Shown here: positions 27,096-36,394 of the stretch, piece after piece
Layout of the letters: every line of letters starts with the position of its first letter
Position numbering within the stretch: the first letter of the stretch is position 1
Assembly: GCA_965219495.1 (NCBI GenBank)
Contig: OZ244777.1
Coordinates: 3,844,001 to 3,908,000, forward strand
DNA length: 64,000 nucleotides
Source: CAZPXZ01 sp965219495
GTDB taxonomy: Bacteria > Pseudomonadota > Alphaproteobacteria > Rhodobacterales > CAZPXZ01
Direction: 5' to 3'
Program-made: the position numbers and the translations under genes
The notes under the pieces: generated by a model
Databases searched by the model: none
The model's input: only the letters and a program-made list of their open reading frames with translations
Told to the model about the DNA's origin: nothing

Positions 27096-28235
27096 ATGGC
27101 GCGTATCCCCGCAACCTACTTCGACGGAACCGTTGCAAAGGGACGCGACGTGAGAGTCGAAGTTTCCGCAGAAGGCATTGAGATCTTCGATTGCTCCGGA
27201 GCAAGGGTTGCGACCTGGGATTCGGAAAGGATCTCCTATGCGGGATATCGGGGAGCGGAGCATCCCGTTCGGCTTGGCCTCGAAGGCTCGACGGCACGGT
27301 TGCTGATCGGCGGTGCGGAAGCGGAGATTGTGCTGCAGCCCCTGGCAGTGAAGCTCGTGCGTCGTTTCCGAATTTCATTGCGGCGCATCTTTTGGACCGG
27401 GGCATGGATTGCGGTGGGCCTGGTTGCCGTCGTGTTGTTCGCGTGGACCGTTGTTCCCGTGTTGTCCGAACAGCTTGCGAAGCTGACTCCCGAAACCGCA
27501 AAACGGAGAATAGGCGCCGCCGTTCACCGGCAACTCGCGGACCTTACCGTCTTCCTTGACTTAGGTATGGAGGAGCAGGCGTTTTGCGTTGATCCCGGCG
27601 GATTGCGGATGCTGGGCCGAATCGCCGAACGCATCAACGGCGACGGGAATTTGGAGCGAATGCCGCAAGTTAGCGTGCTCAATACGAGCCTGGTTAACGC
27701 GTTCGCGCTTCCTGGCAACTTTGTAGTGTTCACCAGGGGGCTGATTGAATACGCCGACGACGCCGACGAGTTTGCCGGCGTCTTCGCTCATGAACTTGGC
27801 CACGTGACGTATGATCACCCAACGCGGTCCGTCTACGAAGCGGCCGGGATTTCCGTTCTCGTGAGCATTCTGATTGGAGATGTCACCGGGGGCACGTTGC
27901 TGGGCCTTGGCGCGGAACAGATTCTCAACAGTACGTTTTCGAGAGAGGACGAACGGGAAGCGGATCAATTTGCCATCAGACTGCTGAATCAAGCGGGTAT
28001 CGAGGCGAGCGGGTTGGGGCGACTGTTCCGGCGACGGGCAGCGGAGCATCCCGAAACAGGGAACCGCCTGATAGGCCTCCTGGCATCACATCCACCGCTG
28101 CAGGAACGACTGGAGGTAGTCGGGAGATCCGCACGGTCCGGAGCACCGGCGTTGAACTCCAGGGAATGGGCCAGACTTCAAGAAGTGTGTGCGAAAACCA
28201 GCGATCAGCCGCTGGATCCGGCGCCATCTGGATGA
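27096..28235 (+). CDS. M48-family zinc metalloprotease, membrane-anchored
   Basis: 379 residues from ATG 27096. A cytoplasmic N-terminal part is followed by one membrane segment (GAWIAVGLVAVVLFAWTVVP, near 115–135). The catalytic HExxH lies in FAHELGHVTYDH, with the third zinc ligand likely the glutamate in SREDEREADQFAI. Such Oma1/BepA-like proteases act in envelope quality control. In many bacteria the gene adjoins a DUF898 gene; here that partner is 3.2 kb upstream. The frame is intact. Confidence 0.9.
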   Translation: MARIPATYFDGTVAKGRDVRVEVSAEGIEIFDCSGARVATWDSERISYAGYRGAEHPVRLGLEGSTARLLIGGAEAEIVLQPLAVKLVRRFRISLRRIFWTGAWIAVGLVAVVLFAWTVVPVLSEQLAKLTPETAKRRIGAAVHRQLADLTVFLDLGMEEQAFCVDPGGLRMLGRIAERINGDGNLERMPQVSVLNTSLVNAFALPGNFVVFTRGLIEYADDADEFAGVFAHELGHVTYDHPTRSVYEAAGISVLVSILIGDVTGGTLLGLGAEQILNSTFSREDEREADQFAIRLLNQAGIEASGLGRLFRRRAAEHPETGNRLIGLLASHPPLQERLEVVGRSARSGAPALNSREWARLQEVCAKTSDQPLDPAPSG

Positions 28236-28322
28236 ACCGGAGCATCCGTGCGGGGTTCCAGTTGAACGCGCACGTCCACGAGCGTGGTTGCGCTTCCGGC
28301 ACTACGGGCAAAGGTGAAGGAA

Positions 28323-30392
28323 CTACCTGTTACGGATCATCGCGCGCAAGATCCGGTCCGCCACCATCGCAATCAGCGCCATCCCCAGGCCAGCAACGAT
28401 TCCAGTTCCCGCGTCTGCCTTGCTGAGTGCGAGATAAATCTGCTGGCCCAGGCCGGTGGTCCCGACAAGCGCTGCGATGACGAGCATGGTGAGTCCAAAA
28501 AGAATTGTCTGGTTGATTCCAAGCAGGATTTGCGGAAGCGCCTGCGGCACGCGAACCTGCCAGAACAACTGCCAGCGGGTGCACCCACATGAGATGCCCG
28601 CCTCGATCAGGGTGTGCGGGACGCTTCGGAGCCCATGTTCCGTATAACGAATCATGGGAACGATCGCGTAAGCGATGATCGCGAGAAGCGCCGTAAACTC
28701 GCCCACCCGGAACAGCATGAGCGCCGGAATCAGGAGTACGAACTGGGGCATGGTCTGCAGTGTGTCGTTGATTGGCCGGACGATCGCCGAAACACGGCCG
28801 GATGCCGCCGCCCAGACGCCAAGAAGACCTCCGAACACGATGCAAAGAACAACGGCCGCGGTGCAGAGATAGACCGACAGCATGGCCGGCTCCCACATCC
28901 CGGTCAGCAGGATGAAGAGCAGGGAGCCGCATGCGAAGAGCGCCAGCCCGAGACCGCCGACCTGGAACGCCAGCAACGAAACGACCGCAACCGTAGCGGG
29001 CCACGCGATGCCGGTGATGCCGAAATAGAGAAGACCTCCGAGCACGAACGTCGCCACCGCGGCTTGCCATCGTCCCCGTTGGAGCGTGCCGAACCCCAAC
29101 ACCGCCACGGCAATCCAGTAGAAGATTTTCATTTCCGGGGTGACGGAGAAGCCCCAGGTAAAGGGTGCGATCGCACGGCTCAAACCCAATTTCATCGGAA
29201 GCAGTACGTAGAAAAGGAACCCGTGCTTGATGGATTCCATGAAGTCGCCGAACTCGACGATCAGGTAGGTTATGCCCGCGTTCATCGGTTCGGCGGGGTA
29301 GTATGTCCAGGCTTCGTTCCAGGTCCAGAGCGGTTCGACCAGCGCGGCGATCGCCAGTGTCGCGAGTGCAGTCGCGGCGAAGACCTTCGCAAAATTCCTC
29401 GCTTCAAATCCCTTGTGGCTTGTCGTGGGAAGCTGCCGCCTGGCGTAGCTGGTGGTGATACGGTCCAGAAGCATGGCCAGAAGGGCAATCACAAATCCCG
29501 CGAGGAGGCTCTGGCCGAACTGGGCCTTGCGCATGGACGAAAGCACTTCCCAGCCGATGTCTTCGAATCCCCCGATGATTGCCGCGATGATGATCATGGA
29601 AAGCGCTGCCATGGTGGTCTGGTTCACTCCCATGAGCATCTGCGGCCAGGCGGTTGGAACTTCCACCCACCAGAACAGTTGTCGGCGGGTGCAGCCGGAC
29701 ATCACGCCGGATTCGCGAATTTCGGCTGGAATCTGACGAAATCCAAGAATGGTGTTCCGCACCATCGGTGGAGTGGCGAACACGATGCTGGCGATGAGTC
29801 CGACAACAGGGCCAAAACCGAACAGGAACAGGATCGGGATCAAGTAGGCGAAAGCTGGAATGGTCTGCATGAAATCCAGAATCGGCCCGGTCGCCGCTTC
29901 GACCCGGCGGTTTCGATATGCCCAAACCCCAAACGCGAAGCCGATTCCGACCGCCATCGGAATTGAAACCGTGATGAGCGAGAGGGTGTTCATGCTCTCC
30001 CGCCAATAACCAACCAGCACGATGTACATGAGGGCGACAAGCGTGAAGGTCGCGGGTCGACGCCCACCCCCTTGCCAGGCAATCAGGGTAATTAGCGCGG
30101 CGGTCGTGACCCATGGAAGGAAGGCGAAAAGCGTCCGGATGCCCACCATCGGCCACTCCAAGAGCCAGCTGACGGAACGAAACATCCATTTCAGGTTGTC
30201 GACAAACCACGCCATCACGGCGTCCAGCAGCGCCGCGATTGGGAGCGTCCACGCACCGGGATAATTCACCAGCCATTCGTACTCGTTTCGAAGTCCCATC
30301 AGCGCCGCGGATGCAGCGACAACCAGAAGCCAAACCGGACCGAGTCCGCCGGACGGCTTGGGAATCACCAGGGCGAGAACTTGGCGCATCAA
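28323..30392 (-). CDS. proW: Glycine betaine/proline-type ABC transporter permease, tandem fused ProW
   Basis: 689 residues made of two ProW-like permease halves. Each has the EAA-type loop: in the first half VEVPTAWPQMLMGVNQT with SMIIIAAIIGG, in the second VRVPQALPQILLGINQT with TMLVIAALVG. The pairs SGCTRRQLFWW and CGCTRWQLFWQ show the internal duplication. Around fourteen membrane segments are visible. Single-chain fused permeases of this kind occur in many alphaproteobacterial ProXVW systems. It follows proV by 7 bases. The system would import quaternary ammonium compounds in an ATP-dependent way. Confidence 0.9.
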   Translation of the reverse strand: MMRQVLALVIPKPSGGLGPVWLLVVAASAALMGLRNEYEWLVNYPGAWTLPIAALLDAVMAWFVDNLKWMFRSVSWLLEWPMVGIRTLFAFLPWVTTAALITLIAWQGGGRRPATFTLVALMYIVLVGYWRESMNTLSLITVSIPMAVGIGFAFGVWAYRNRRVEAATGPILDFMQTIPAFAYLIPILFLFGFGPVVGLIASIVFATPPMVRNTILGFRQIPAEIRESGVMSGCTRRQLFWWVEVPTAWPQMLMGVNQTTMAALSMIIIAAIIGGFEDIGWEVLSSMRKAQFGQSLLAGFVIALLAMLLDRITTSYARRQLPTTSHKGFEARNFAKVFAATALATLAIAALVEPLWTWNEAWTYYPAEPMNAGITYLIVEFGDFMESIKHGFLFYVLLPMKLGLSRAIAPFTWGFSVTPEMKIFYWIAVAVLGFGTLQRGRWQAAVATFVLGGLLYFGITGIAWPATVAVVSLLAFQVGGLGLALFACGSLLFILLTGMWEPAMLSVYLCTAAVVLCIVFGGLLGVWAAASGRVSAIVRPINDTLQTMPQFVLLIPALMLFRVGEFTALLAIIAYAIVPMIRYTEHGLRSVPHTLIEAGISCGCTRWQLFWQVRVPQALPQILLGINQTILFGLTMLVIAALVGTTGLGQQIYLALSKADAGTGIVAGLGMALIAMVADRILRAMIRNR

Positions 30393-30399
30393 CCCGCTT

Positions 30400-31464
30400 T
30401 CAGTCCGGTTCAGAACGGGAGGGCATGTCCTGGTGGAGAGACCGTATGATGCGCAGGGGAGTCAGGGAGCCGCAGACCTCTCCGTTTTCATCGCAAACAT
30501 CTACAACCTCGGTTTGATCGTTGAAAAGGCGAATTGCATCCTCGAGGTTGGCCTCCCTTGGAATACGCGGTTGACCATTCCGGCCTTCCATCGGCGACCC
30601 CATGATTTCCCCGGTCTTCAGCACTTTGGCCAATGGCACATCGCCGGTGAATTCGCGGACATATTCGTCGGCGGGCCGAAGAACAATTTCGGCGGGAGTT
30701 CCAATCTGAACGGCTTGGCCGTCCTTCATGATGCAGATCTTGTCGGCAAGCCTGAGAGCTTCCAGAAAATCATGGGTGACGAACACGATGGTCTTGTTGA
30801 GTTTTTTCTGGAGCCGAAGGAATTCGTTCTGCATCTGCGCCCGGATCAGCGGATCGAGGCCGGAAAACGGCTCGTCGAGAAACCAGAGCTCCGGATCCGC
30901 CGCGAGCGAGCGGGCAATGCCGACGCGTTGCTGCTGCCCTCCGGAAAGCTCGTGCGGGTAGGCGTCCTCGCGGCCCTTCAGCCCGACCAGTTCGATCATC
31001 TGCGCCGCGCGCTCGCGCCGTTCTTCGGTCGCGATGCCCTGGGCGCGAAGCGGAAAGGCGACATTGTCCATCACACTCAGGTGGGGAAGCAGGCCGAAAT
31101 TCTGGAAAACCATCCCCATCTTGTGGCGACGGATCTCGATCATTTCCCGGGAAGAAGCCTTCAGGAGGTCCTTCCCATCCAGGTACACTTCCCCCCTGGT
31201 CGGTTCCACGAGCCGGGACAGGCACCGGAGCACGGTGGATTTTCCGGAGCCGGAAAGCCCCATGATGACGAAGATTTCCCCGGGATAAACATCGAAACTG
31301 ACATCGCCAGCCGCCAGAATATGGCCGGACTCGCGTATGCGGTGGCGCTTCGAACCGGTGTCTTCCGCCGGTCCTCCGGCTCCGAACAGGGATTCCGGGT
31401 CTGTCCCGTAGACTTTCCAGATATGTCTGCAGGACAGTTTTGGCTGGGTCCGGGGAGCGTTCAT
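30400..31464 (-). CDS. proV: Glycine betaine/proline-type ABC transporter ATP-binding protein
   Basis: 354 residues. Walker A GLSGSGKST, Q-loop FQNFGLLPHLSV, signature LSGGQQQRVG and Walker B LWFLDEPFSGLDP are all intact. The long N-terminal insertion between the Walker A region and the start and the C-terminal regulatory region, with partial CBS-like features, fit the ProV/OpuAA group. It energises the fused permease encoded 7 bases downstream. The order X–V–W differs from the E. coli order V–W–X. Confidence 0.93.
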   Translation of the reverse strand: MNAPRTQPKLSCRHIWKVYGTDPESLFGAGGPAEDTGSKRHRIRESGHILAAGDVSFDVYPGEIFVIMGLSGSGKSTVLRCLSRLVEPTRGEVYLDGKDLLKASSREMIEIRRHKMGMVFQNFGLLPHLSVMDNVAFPLRAQGIATEERRERAAQMIELVGLKGREDAYPHELSGGQQQRVGIARSLAADPELWFLDEPFSGLDPLIRAQMQNEFLRLQKKLNKTIVFVTHDFLEALRLADKICIMKDGQAVQIGTPAEIVLRPADEYVREFTGDVPLAKVLKTGEIMGSPMEGRNGQPRIPREANLEDAIRLFNDQTEVVDVCDENGEVCGSLTPLRIIRSLHQDMPSRSEPD

Positions 31465-31544
31465 CGCTTCGCTCCCCGGCCCTTCTTAGTACACGCGCGA
31501 AGAATCTTTCTTCTACTCTCCTGTCAAGGAGTCGAGAACGCGGT

Positions 31545-32537
31545 TCAATTCGCCGTCGCCGCTTCGACCCAGGGCTTCCAGGTTGCTTCGTTGTCGGCAA
31601 CCCACGCAGCAATAACGTCTTCGAGCTTCTCGCCGTTATTGTCGATCGCGTTCATCATGGCTTCCTGCTGGCCGGTGTCCATTGTGAAGAGAGCCAACAA
31701 GTCCCAGGCCGCCGGCCATTTCTCCTGAAAGCCGGCCCACGCCACCTTGATCGTCAACGGCAAGTTGACGCCGCAGTCATTGATCTCGTCTGGATTGGGA
31801 CCCCAGGAAGCTTCGGTGGAGCAAGCCGGATCATATTTCGGCAATTCAACCCAACCCACGTCGACGATGGAAAACACCCAGTGCGGCGCCCAGAACATCA
31901 TGACCAGAGGTTTCTTCGCCGCGTCCGCAGCGGTCAATTCCGCCACCAGCGCGCCCTCGGAACCGGCGGGAACCGCCTTGTAATCGATTCCAAGCCCCGT
32001 GATGATATCCGCGGAACGCGTGCCCCAGTCGGCCGGGTAGGAAAGAATGCGTCCTTGCGGAAATGTTTCGGCCGTTGCAAGGACATCCTTGCAATCCTTC
32101 AGCGCCTCCCACGCCGGCAGACCCGGACACAGTTCTTCCATGTGCTTCGGATACATCCAGCCCTCGTTGGTCGCGAGCCCGGTGTTTCCGATGTCCACGA
32201 TCTTGCCGGCATCCTTCATCTTGGGATAAATGTCGCCAGCATTGTTGTCCCACACCTCGAGCGTGGCATGCACGTCGCCGTCAGCGAGCGCGGCATGCTG
32301 CGGGTAATTCCCGGCCGTGATGTACTCGACGGTATAGCCGGCTTTCTCCAGCAGGGAACCGCCGATATGCGTTGTGATGTGCTGCCCTGTCCATTCATTC
32401 ACCGCCAATTTTATCGCGTCATCGACATCGCCAAGTTCAGCAGCGGTCGCCTGCTGGGAGAACGCGGCGAGCAGGCTGGCTGCGGCCGTGCCCAGCAGAA
32501 ATTTTCTGATATGCGGTCCAGTTTTCAAAGGGATCAT
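31545..32537 (-). CDS. proX: Glycine betaine-type ABC transporter substrate-binding protein
   Basis: 330 residues with a signal peptide (cleavage probably after QQATA, near residue 33). The mature protein has OpuAC/ProX features: AVNEWTGQHITTHIGG, LEVWDNNAGDIYP and FWAPHWVFSIVDVGWVELP, whose tryptophans could form the aromatic cage that binds trimethylammonium groups. Two cysteine pairs may form disulfides. The ligand may be glycine betaine or a related N-methylated compound; sequence alone does not decide. It is the first gene of the proXVW block, 55 bases after an SDR gene. Confidence 0.9.
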   Translation of the reverse strand: MIPLKTGPHIRKFLLGTAAASLLAAFSQQATAAELGDVDDAIKLAVNEWTGQHITTHIGGSLLEKAGYTVEYITAGNYPQHAALADGDVHATLEVWDNNAGDIYPKMKDAGKIVDIGNTGLATNEGWMYPKHMEELCPGLPAWEALKDCKDVLATAETFPQGRILSYPADWGTRSADIITGLGIDYKAVPAGSEGALVAELTAADAAKKPLVMMFWAPHWVFSIVDVGWVELPKYDPACSTEASWGPNPDEINDCGVNLPLTIKVAWAGFQEKWPAAWDLLALFTMDTGQQEAMMNAIDNNGEKLEDVIAAWVADNEATWKPWVEAATAN

Positions 32538-32592
32538 GAGTAGTCTCCCGAGATTGTGATTGCCAGGAGCGATACAGGAAATCGCCAGCCGG

Positions 32593-33432
32593 TCACCAAA
32601 GCGCGCCGCCTGAAACCTGTATGTTCTCGTTCGTAATACCAGCGGATATATCCCGGCACAAGTAAACCGCGAGCGACGCGACTTCTTCGGGCTGAATTAT
32701 GCGGCCCTGGGGATTGGAGGCGAGAATATTCGCGAATACGTCTCGTCGGGTGCGTCTTTCGCCCTCCCGGGCAGCAATCTGGGCGGTATTCTTCCGCATG
32801 AGTTCGGTGTTTACCCAGGTCGGACTGATCATGACGCAGGTGACCCCGTGAGGCGCGCCTTCGAGAGCTACGCAGCGCGTGAGGCCGAGAAGGCCGGACT
32901 TCGAAGCGCAATAGGCCGGATTGTCCTTCCAGCCCATGGTTGCCGCGGTGGAACCGACATTGATGATGCGCCCCCAGGCGCGTTCAATCATTGCCGGAAG
33001 GCACGCCCGGATCATGCGAAAAGCGCCGCTCAAATTCGTTTCGACGATTCGGTTCCAGAGTTCGTCGGAATGACCGCAAACGCCCTGTTCGGCAGTGGTT
33101 CCCGCCGCGTTGACGAGGATATCGGCGGGACCCGCCGCCTCCGAAGCAGCGGAAACAAACCGATTGACCATTTCGCTGTCGCGAACATCGAGGTGATCGG
33201 CGTAAACGGTGGGGCCGATTACGCGAAGTTTGGAAACAGCGTCCCGGAATTCGCGCTCGTCGGGATAGTGCGCGGCATCCAGTCCGCCATCGGCCTCGCC
33301 GCCGATGAAAGATCCGACCCCGATGTTTGCTCCATGACTCGCGAGTGAACGCGCGATCGCAAATCCTTGTCCGGTGAGTCCGCCGGTGATGAGGGCCGTG
33401 CGGCCTTTCAGGAATTGGTCTTGGTGTTCCAT
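32593..33432 (-). CDS. Short-chain dehydrogenase/reductase
   Basis: 279 residues from ATG 33432. Classical SDR: TGGLTGQGFAIA cofactor motif, VNAAGT, the serine in VGSTAATMG, and the YCASK catalytic pair. The C-terminal region ends in NIQVSGGALW as in 3-oxoacyl-ACP or hydroxyacid dehydrogenase-like SDRs. An insertion after the beta-2 strand (GGEADGGLDAAHYPDE) is unusual for short family members. Substrate unknown. It lies between acxC and proX on the same strand and may belong to one of those pathways, for example oxidising an alcohol to a ketone upstream of the carboxylase; that link is inference. Confidence 0.88.
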   Translation of the reverse strand: MEHQDQFLKGRTALITGGLTGQGFAIARSLASHGANIGVGSFIGGEADGGLDAAHYPDEREFRDAVSKLRVIGPTVYADHLDVRDSEMVNRFVSAASEAAGPADILVNAAGTTAEQGVCGHSDELWNRIVETNLSGAFRMIRACLPAMIERAWGRIINVGSTAATMGWKDNPAYCASKSGLLGLTRCVALEGAPHGVTCVMISPTWVNTELMRKNTAQIAAREGERRTRRDVFANILASNPQGRIIQPEEVASLAVYLCRDISAGITNENIQVSGGALW

Positions 33433-33646
33433 TGTGTTTCTCGAATGTGAACGGGTTCGCGCTTGAATGCCATCGAATTGGGGGCTGGGAGCGTTTGCAA
33501 TTCTCGGGACTTGCCGGGACCGGGAATGTCTTTGCGCCCTTGACCTTCGGGCGACCGAATCCGAATTGCCGGGCGGCCGGACCATCCGTCCATCATCGAC
33601 TGCCGGCGGTCGGCCGGAAAGTCCGGAATCTTGAGGGCGCGCTGAG

Positions 33647-34159
33647 TCAAGGCTCGGGCGAATCCGCTGGCGCAGGCAATGGCTGTCTCAGCCATTCCCG
33701 ATAGAACCCCTCAAGGTCGGGTTCAAAATCGTGCAGGATTGGATAGCCGGGGGAACACGCCTCCACTTCAAGCAGGGTTGCGCAACCCGGACAAATGAAC
33801 TCGCGAATCTCCATCCAGGCCGGGTCGCAGAGATCGGCATGGGGATAGATCTCGCGCAGGCTGTCTTCGTCCCGCCGCACATGGATCAGCGCGGACAGCT
33901 TCCAGTTCTGGCGATAGTCGCCGAATCCATGACCGCATTCGCACTTGGTGATCCGACCGCTGGCCGTTTGCACGATATAGAGATGTTCTCCGATCGGAAG
34001 CAGGATCGGGTCCCTCCACGAAACGCGCTCCTGGAAATGCCGGATCGTCTTGAAGAACCGGTCGGAATCCTTGTAGGCGCTCATGATCTCCTTCAGCCGC
34101 GGCCAAGGAAGCGTCCCCGACAGCAGGTCCGAAACGACGTGTTGGGGATATTCGGTCAT
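33647..34159 (-). CDS. acxC: Acetone carboxylase-like gamma subunit
   Basis: 170 residues from ATG 34159, which overlaps the acxB stop (ATGA). Two metal-binding CxC/CxxC sites are visible, CECGHGFGDYRQNWK and CPGCATLLEVE, as in acetone carboxylase gamma subunits. The presence of this small subunit distinguishes the cluster from plain hydantoinase A/B pairs. The enzyme complex carboxylates a ketone (acetone to acetoacetate in the type enzyme) using ATP. The true substrate here could be another ketone. Confidence 0.85.
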   Translation of the reverse strand: MTEYPQHVVSDLLSGTLPWPRLKEIMSAYKDSDRFFKTIRHFQERVSWRDPILLPIGEHLYIVQTASGRITKCECGHGFGDYRQNWKLSALIHVRRDEDSLREIYPHADLCDPAWMEIREFICPGCATLLEVEACSPGYPILHDFEPDLEGFYREWLRQPLPAPADSPEP

Positions 34160-36381
34160 GGCCGTTCCCAAGAATCCGAATCCGCTACCGGAACGGAAAA
34201 CTGCTCCGGCTGGGACCAAAAGTTGCGGAACTCCCTGGCAAACGAGTCGGAGAGATTCATGGCGGCGGCGTAGGATTTTCTGACTTCGGGCGCAAATTCA
34301 GCCGCCGCAACGCGCTTTCTCTCCGCTTCGATCCAATCTTTCACCGGGATTGCGGTCGCGAGTCGCCGCCGCCGGATCGCCGCGCGGGCGGCTTCCGTCG
34401 CTTGCGGGTCGACCGCCAGGGCGCCCTCCTCCTCCGAACCGGTGAATCGAATGCCATGCACGGTTTCGGCGTGAATGCGCGTGGAATGGCCGTCGAGCAC
34501 GTCGGCGAGGGCCAGTTGCGGGTCGCGTTCGATCGGGTCGCCGAATCCACCGCCGCCGTTGTAGGAATGCGTGAAAATGTCTCCTTGGCGGAGCGGGCGC
34601 GTCAGATACGGGCCTTCGACGATTTCGTGTTCACCGTTGAAGCGCGTTTCGAGCTCATCCTGGTCACGCCCGATCGAGTGCGCCAACGGGCGACGTTCGG
34701 CCACGAGGTCCTCGATATTCGAATTCCGCACCGCCCGGTGCTTCTGGCAGGTCGGAGCAGGATAGCCGCCACACATTCCGGCGTTGTCGAAGACCCGGGA
34801 GGAGTGTTCGGAGGTAACCAGGCGCAAATGCGAGGTTCCGTGGATGAGCCAGGTCGATAGGAACGCGTTTCCCCCTCTTTGCCGCCCGGCGCCGCCGGAA
34901 TTCGGCACGATGGACCGCCCGAGATAGACCATCGGCATGTCCATCTCCCAGACTTCGACATTGCCCATGTCGGACTCGGGGTTCCACCCGACATACGAGG
35001 TATCCAGACCGTCCTTGACCGCCAGCGCTCCGGAGCCCGCGGCGGCGCATTCAAAATGGGCAATGCCGAACATTTTCCGGTATTGGCTCTCTCCCCCCAT
35101 CTCGATCATCGGGCTGTTGACTTGGCCGACAAACACTTCCTCCACGAATCCGCGGGAGTAGAACCCCCGGGAGAGGAGCCGCTGGAATATGCCGAAGGCT
35201 GGCAGCAGCAGAGCCCAGGAGGTCGCGGTCGCACAGGTCTCGATATCGGGATTGGTCCAGGTTCCCCTTGGAAGCTTGAGTTCCGTCGCCAACCACGCGC
35301 CATCGTTGACGAGTCCTTCGAAGTTCATGTGTTGGGTGAGGGCGACGAACATGCCGCCGTCCATGCCGGCGGGGGTGCAGTTCATGGAATGGTAGCCCCA
35401 GGGAGGATTGCCCTCGAAATCCAGCGTGATCTTGCCGTTCAGCGCGATTTCCATCTTGAGCGGGATGCAATAGAGCCAGTCCGGATCGGAGAGCGGCTGA
35501 AATCCGGGCTTTCCCTTGGTGACATGGCCGTAGAACGCATGGCCCCGGTAGACCCCGGGCACCGTCAACTGGCGCGTTCTGGCGAGTTGCGTTCTGCGTC
35601 CTTCCTCGATCAGTTCCTTGACGAGGAGGCGGAAGTAGCCGATTCCGACTTCTTCGACGAGATCCCGAACCCGGGAACGGATCTCAAGGCAGGCGGCGAC
35701 CTTCGCCTTTTCGTCAAGCACCCAGTAGATGGGCATTCGGAGGTTCCGTTCGCAGCGGATGACGTAGTCCCTTCGGATGCGGTCGTTTTCGCCGATTTTC
35801 TCGGCGCATACGAACAGTCCTTCGGTGAACCTCTCCTGGGCCAGCGCGACATCTCCGCCGGGAGTGATGCCGCCCACTTCCAGTTCGTGGCAGACTGCGC
35901 CGGCCCACGCCACGAGTTCGCCGTCGCGGTAGATCGGGATGACGTCCATGACGTCCGGCACCTGCACGGTGCCGATGAAGGCGTCGTTGTTGGCGAAAAT
36001 GTCTCCGTCGCGGATTCCGGGGTCGGTTTCGTAGTCGTTCCGGATCATCCACTTGATGAAGCGGCTCATTGTATGCACATGCACCATGATCCCGTTCGAG
36101 AGCGCGATGGCGTCGCCTTCCGGCGTGTAGATGGCGACCACCATCTCGCCGACTTCGCGCACGCCGGGTGACGCGGAAATCCTCCGCGCCATTTCGCGCG
36201 CGGCGACGCAGAGCGATCTCAGCTTGGTGTGAAGCGTTTCGTATTTGAGCGGGTCTTCCCGGCGGAGGCGCAATTCAGTGATTCCGTCGTAATGGCCGGT
36301 GTCCGCCATTCTCTTTTCGCTGCTTTCCAGCCGTTCGCGCAAGGAAGCCGTCCAGCCGTTCGAAAGAGGCGTGGTTTGCAT
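34156..36381 (-). CDS. acxB: Acetone carboxylase-like alpha subunit (HyuB family)
   Basis: 741 residues from ATG 36381, 13 bases after acxA, with a GGACG ribosome site; a longer form from 36429 would overlap acxA. The HyuB fold is shown by DGDIFANNDAFIGTVQVPDV, GITPGGDVALAQERF and the C-terminal QGDIFTHSYNGGGGFGDP. The large-subunit length and N-terminal YETLHTKLRSLCVAAREMAR match acetone carboxylase alpha rather than oxoprolinase. It is cotranslated with acxC through an ATGA overlap. Confidence 0.87.
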   Translation of the reverse strand: MQTTPLSNGWTASLRERLESSEKRMADTGHYDGITELRLRREDPLKYETLHTKLRSLCVAAREMARRISASPGVREVGEMVVAIYTPEGDAIALSNGIMVHVHTMSRFIKWMIRNDYETDPGIRDGDIFANNDAFIGTVQVPDVMDVIPIYRDGELVAWAGAVCHELEVGGITPGGDVALAQERFTEGLFVCAEKIGENDRIRRDYVIRCERNLRMPIYWVLDEKAKVAACLEIRSRVRDLVEEVGIGYFRLLVKELIEEGRRTQLARTRQLTVPGVYRGHAFYGHVTKGKPGFQPLSDPDWLYCIPLKMEIALNGKITLDFEGNPPWGYHSMNCTPAGMDGGMFVALTQHMNFEGLVNDGAWLATELKLPRGTWTNPDIETCATATSWALLLPAFGIFQRLLSRGFYSRGFVEEVFVGQVNSPMIEMGGESQYRKMFGIAHFECAAAGSGALAVKDGLDTSYVGWNPESDMGNVEVWEMDMPMVYLGRSIVPNSGGAGRQRGGNAFLSTWLIHGTSHLRLVTSEHSSRVFDNAGMCGGYPAPTCQKHRAVRNSNIEDLVAERRPLAHSIGRDQDELETRFNGEHEIVEGPYLTRPLRQGDIFTHSYNGGGGFGDPIERDPQLALADVLDGHSTRIHAETVHGIRFTGSEEEGALAVDPQATEAARAAIRRRRLATAIPVKDWIEAERKRVAAAEFAPEVRKSYAAAMNLSDSFAREFRNFWSQPEQFSVPVADSDSWERP

Positions 36382-36394
36382 TTCGTCCGTCCCT

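Noticed and set aside
28614..29966. A 450-codon plus-strand open frame
   Set aside because: It is antisense to the proW permease; its composition is rich in Arg, His and Glu and no domain is seen.
34879..36171. A 430-codon plus-strand open frame
   Set aside because: It is antisense to acxB, which has clear HyuB motifs.
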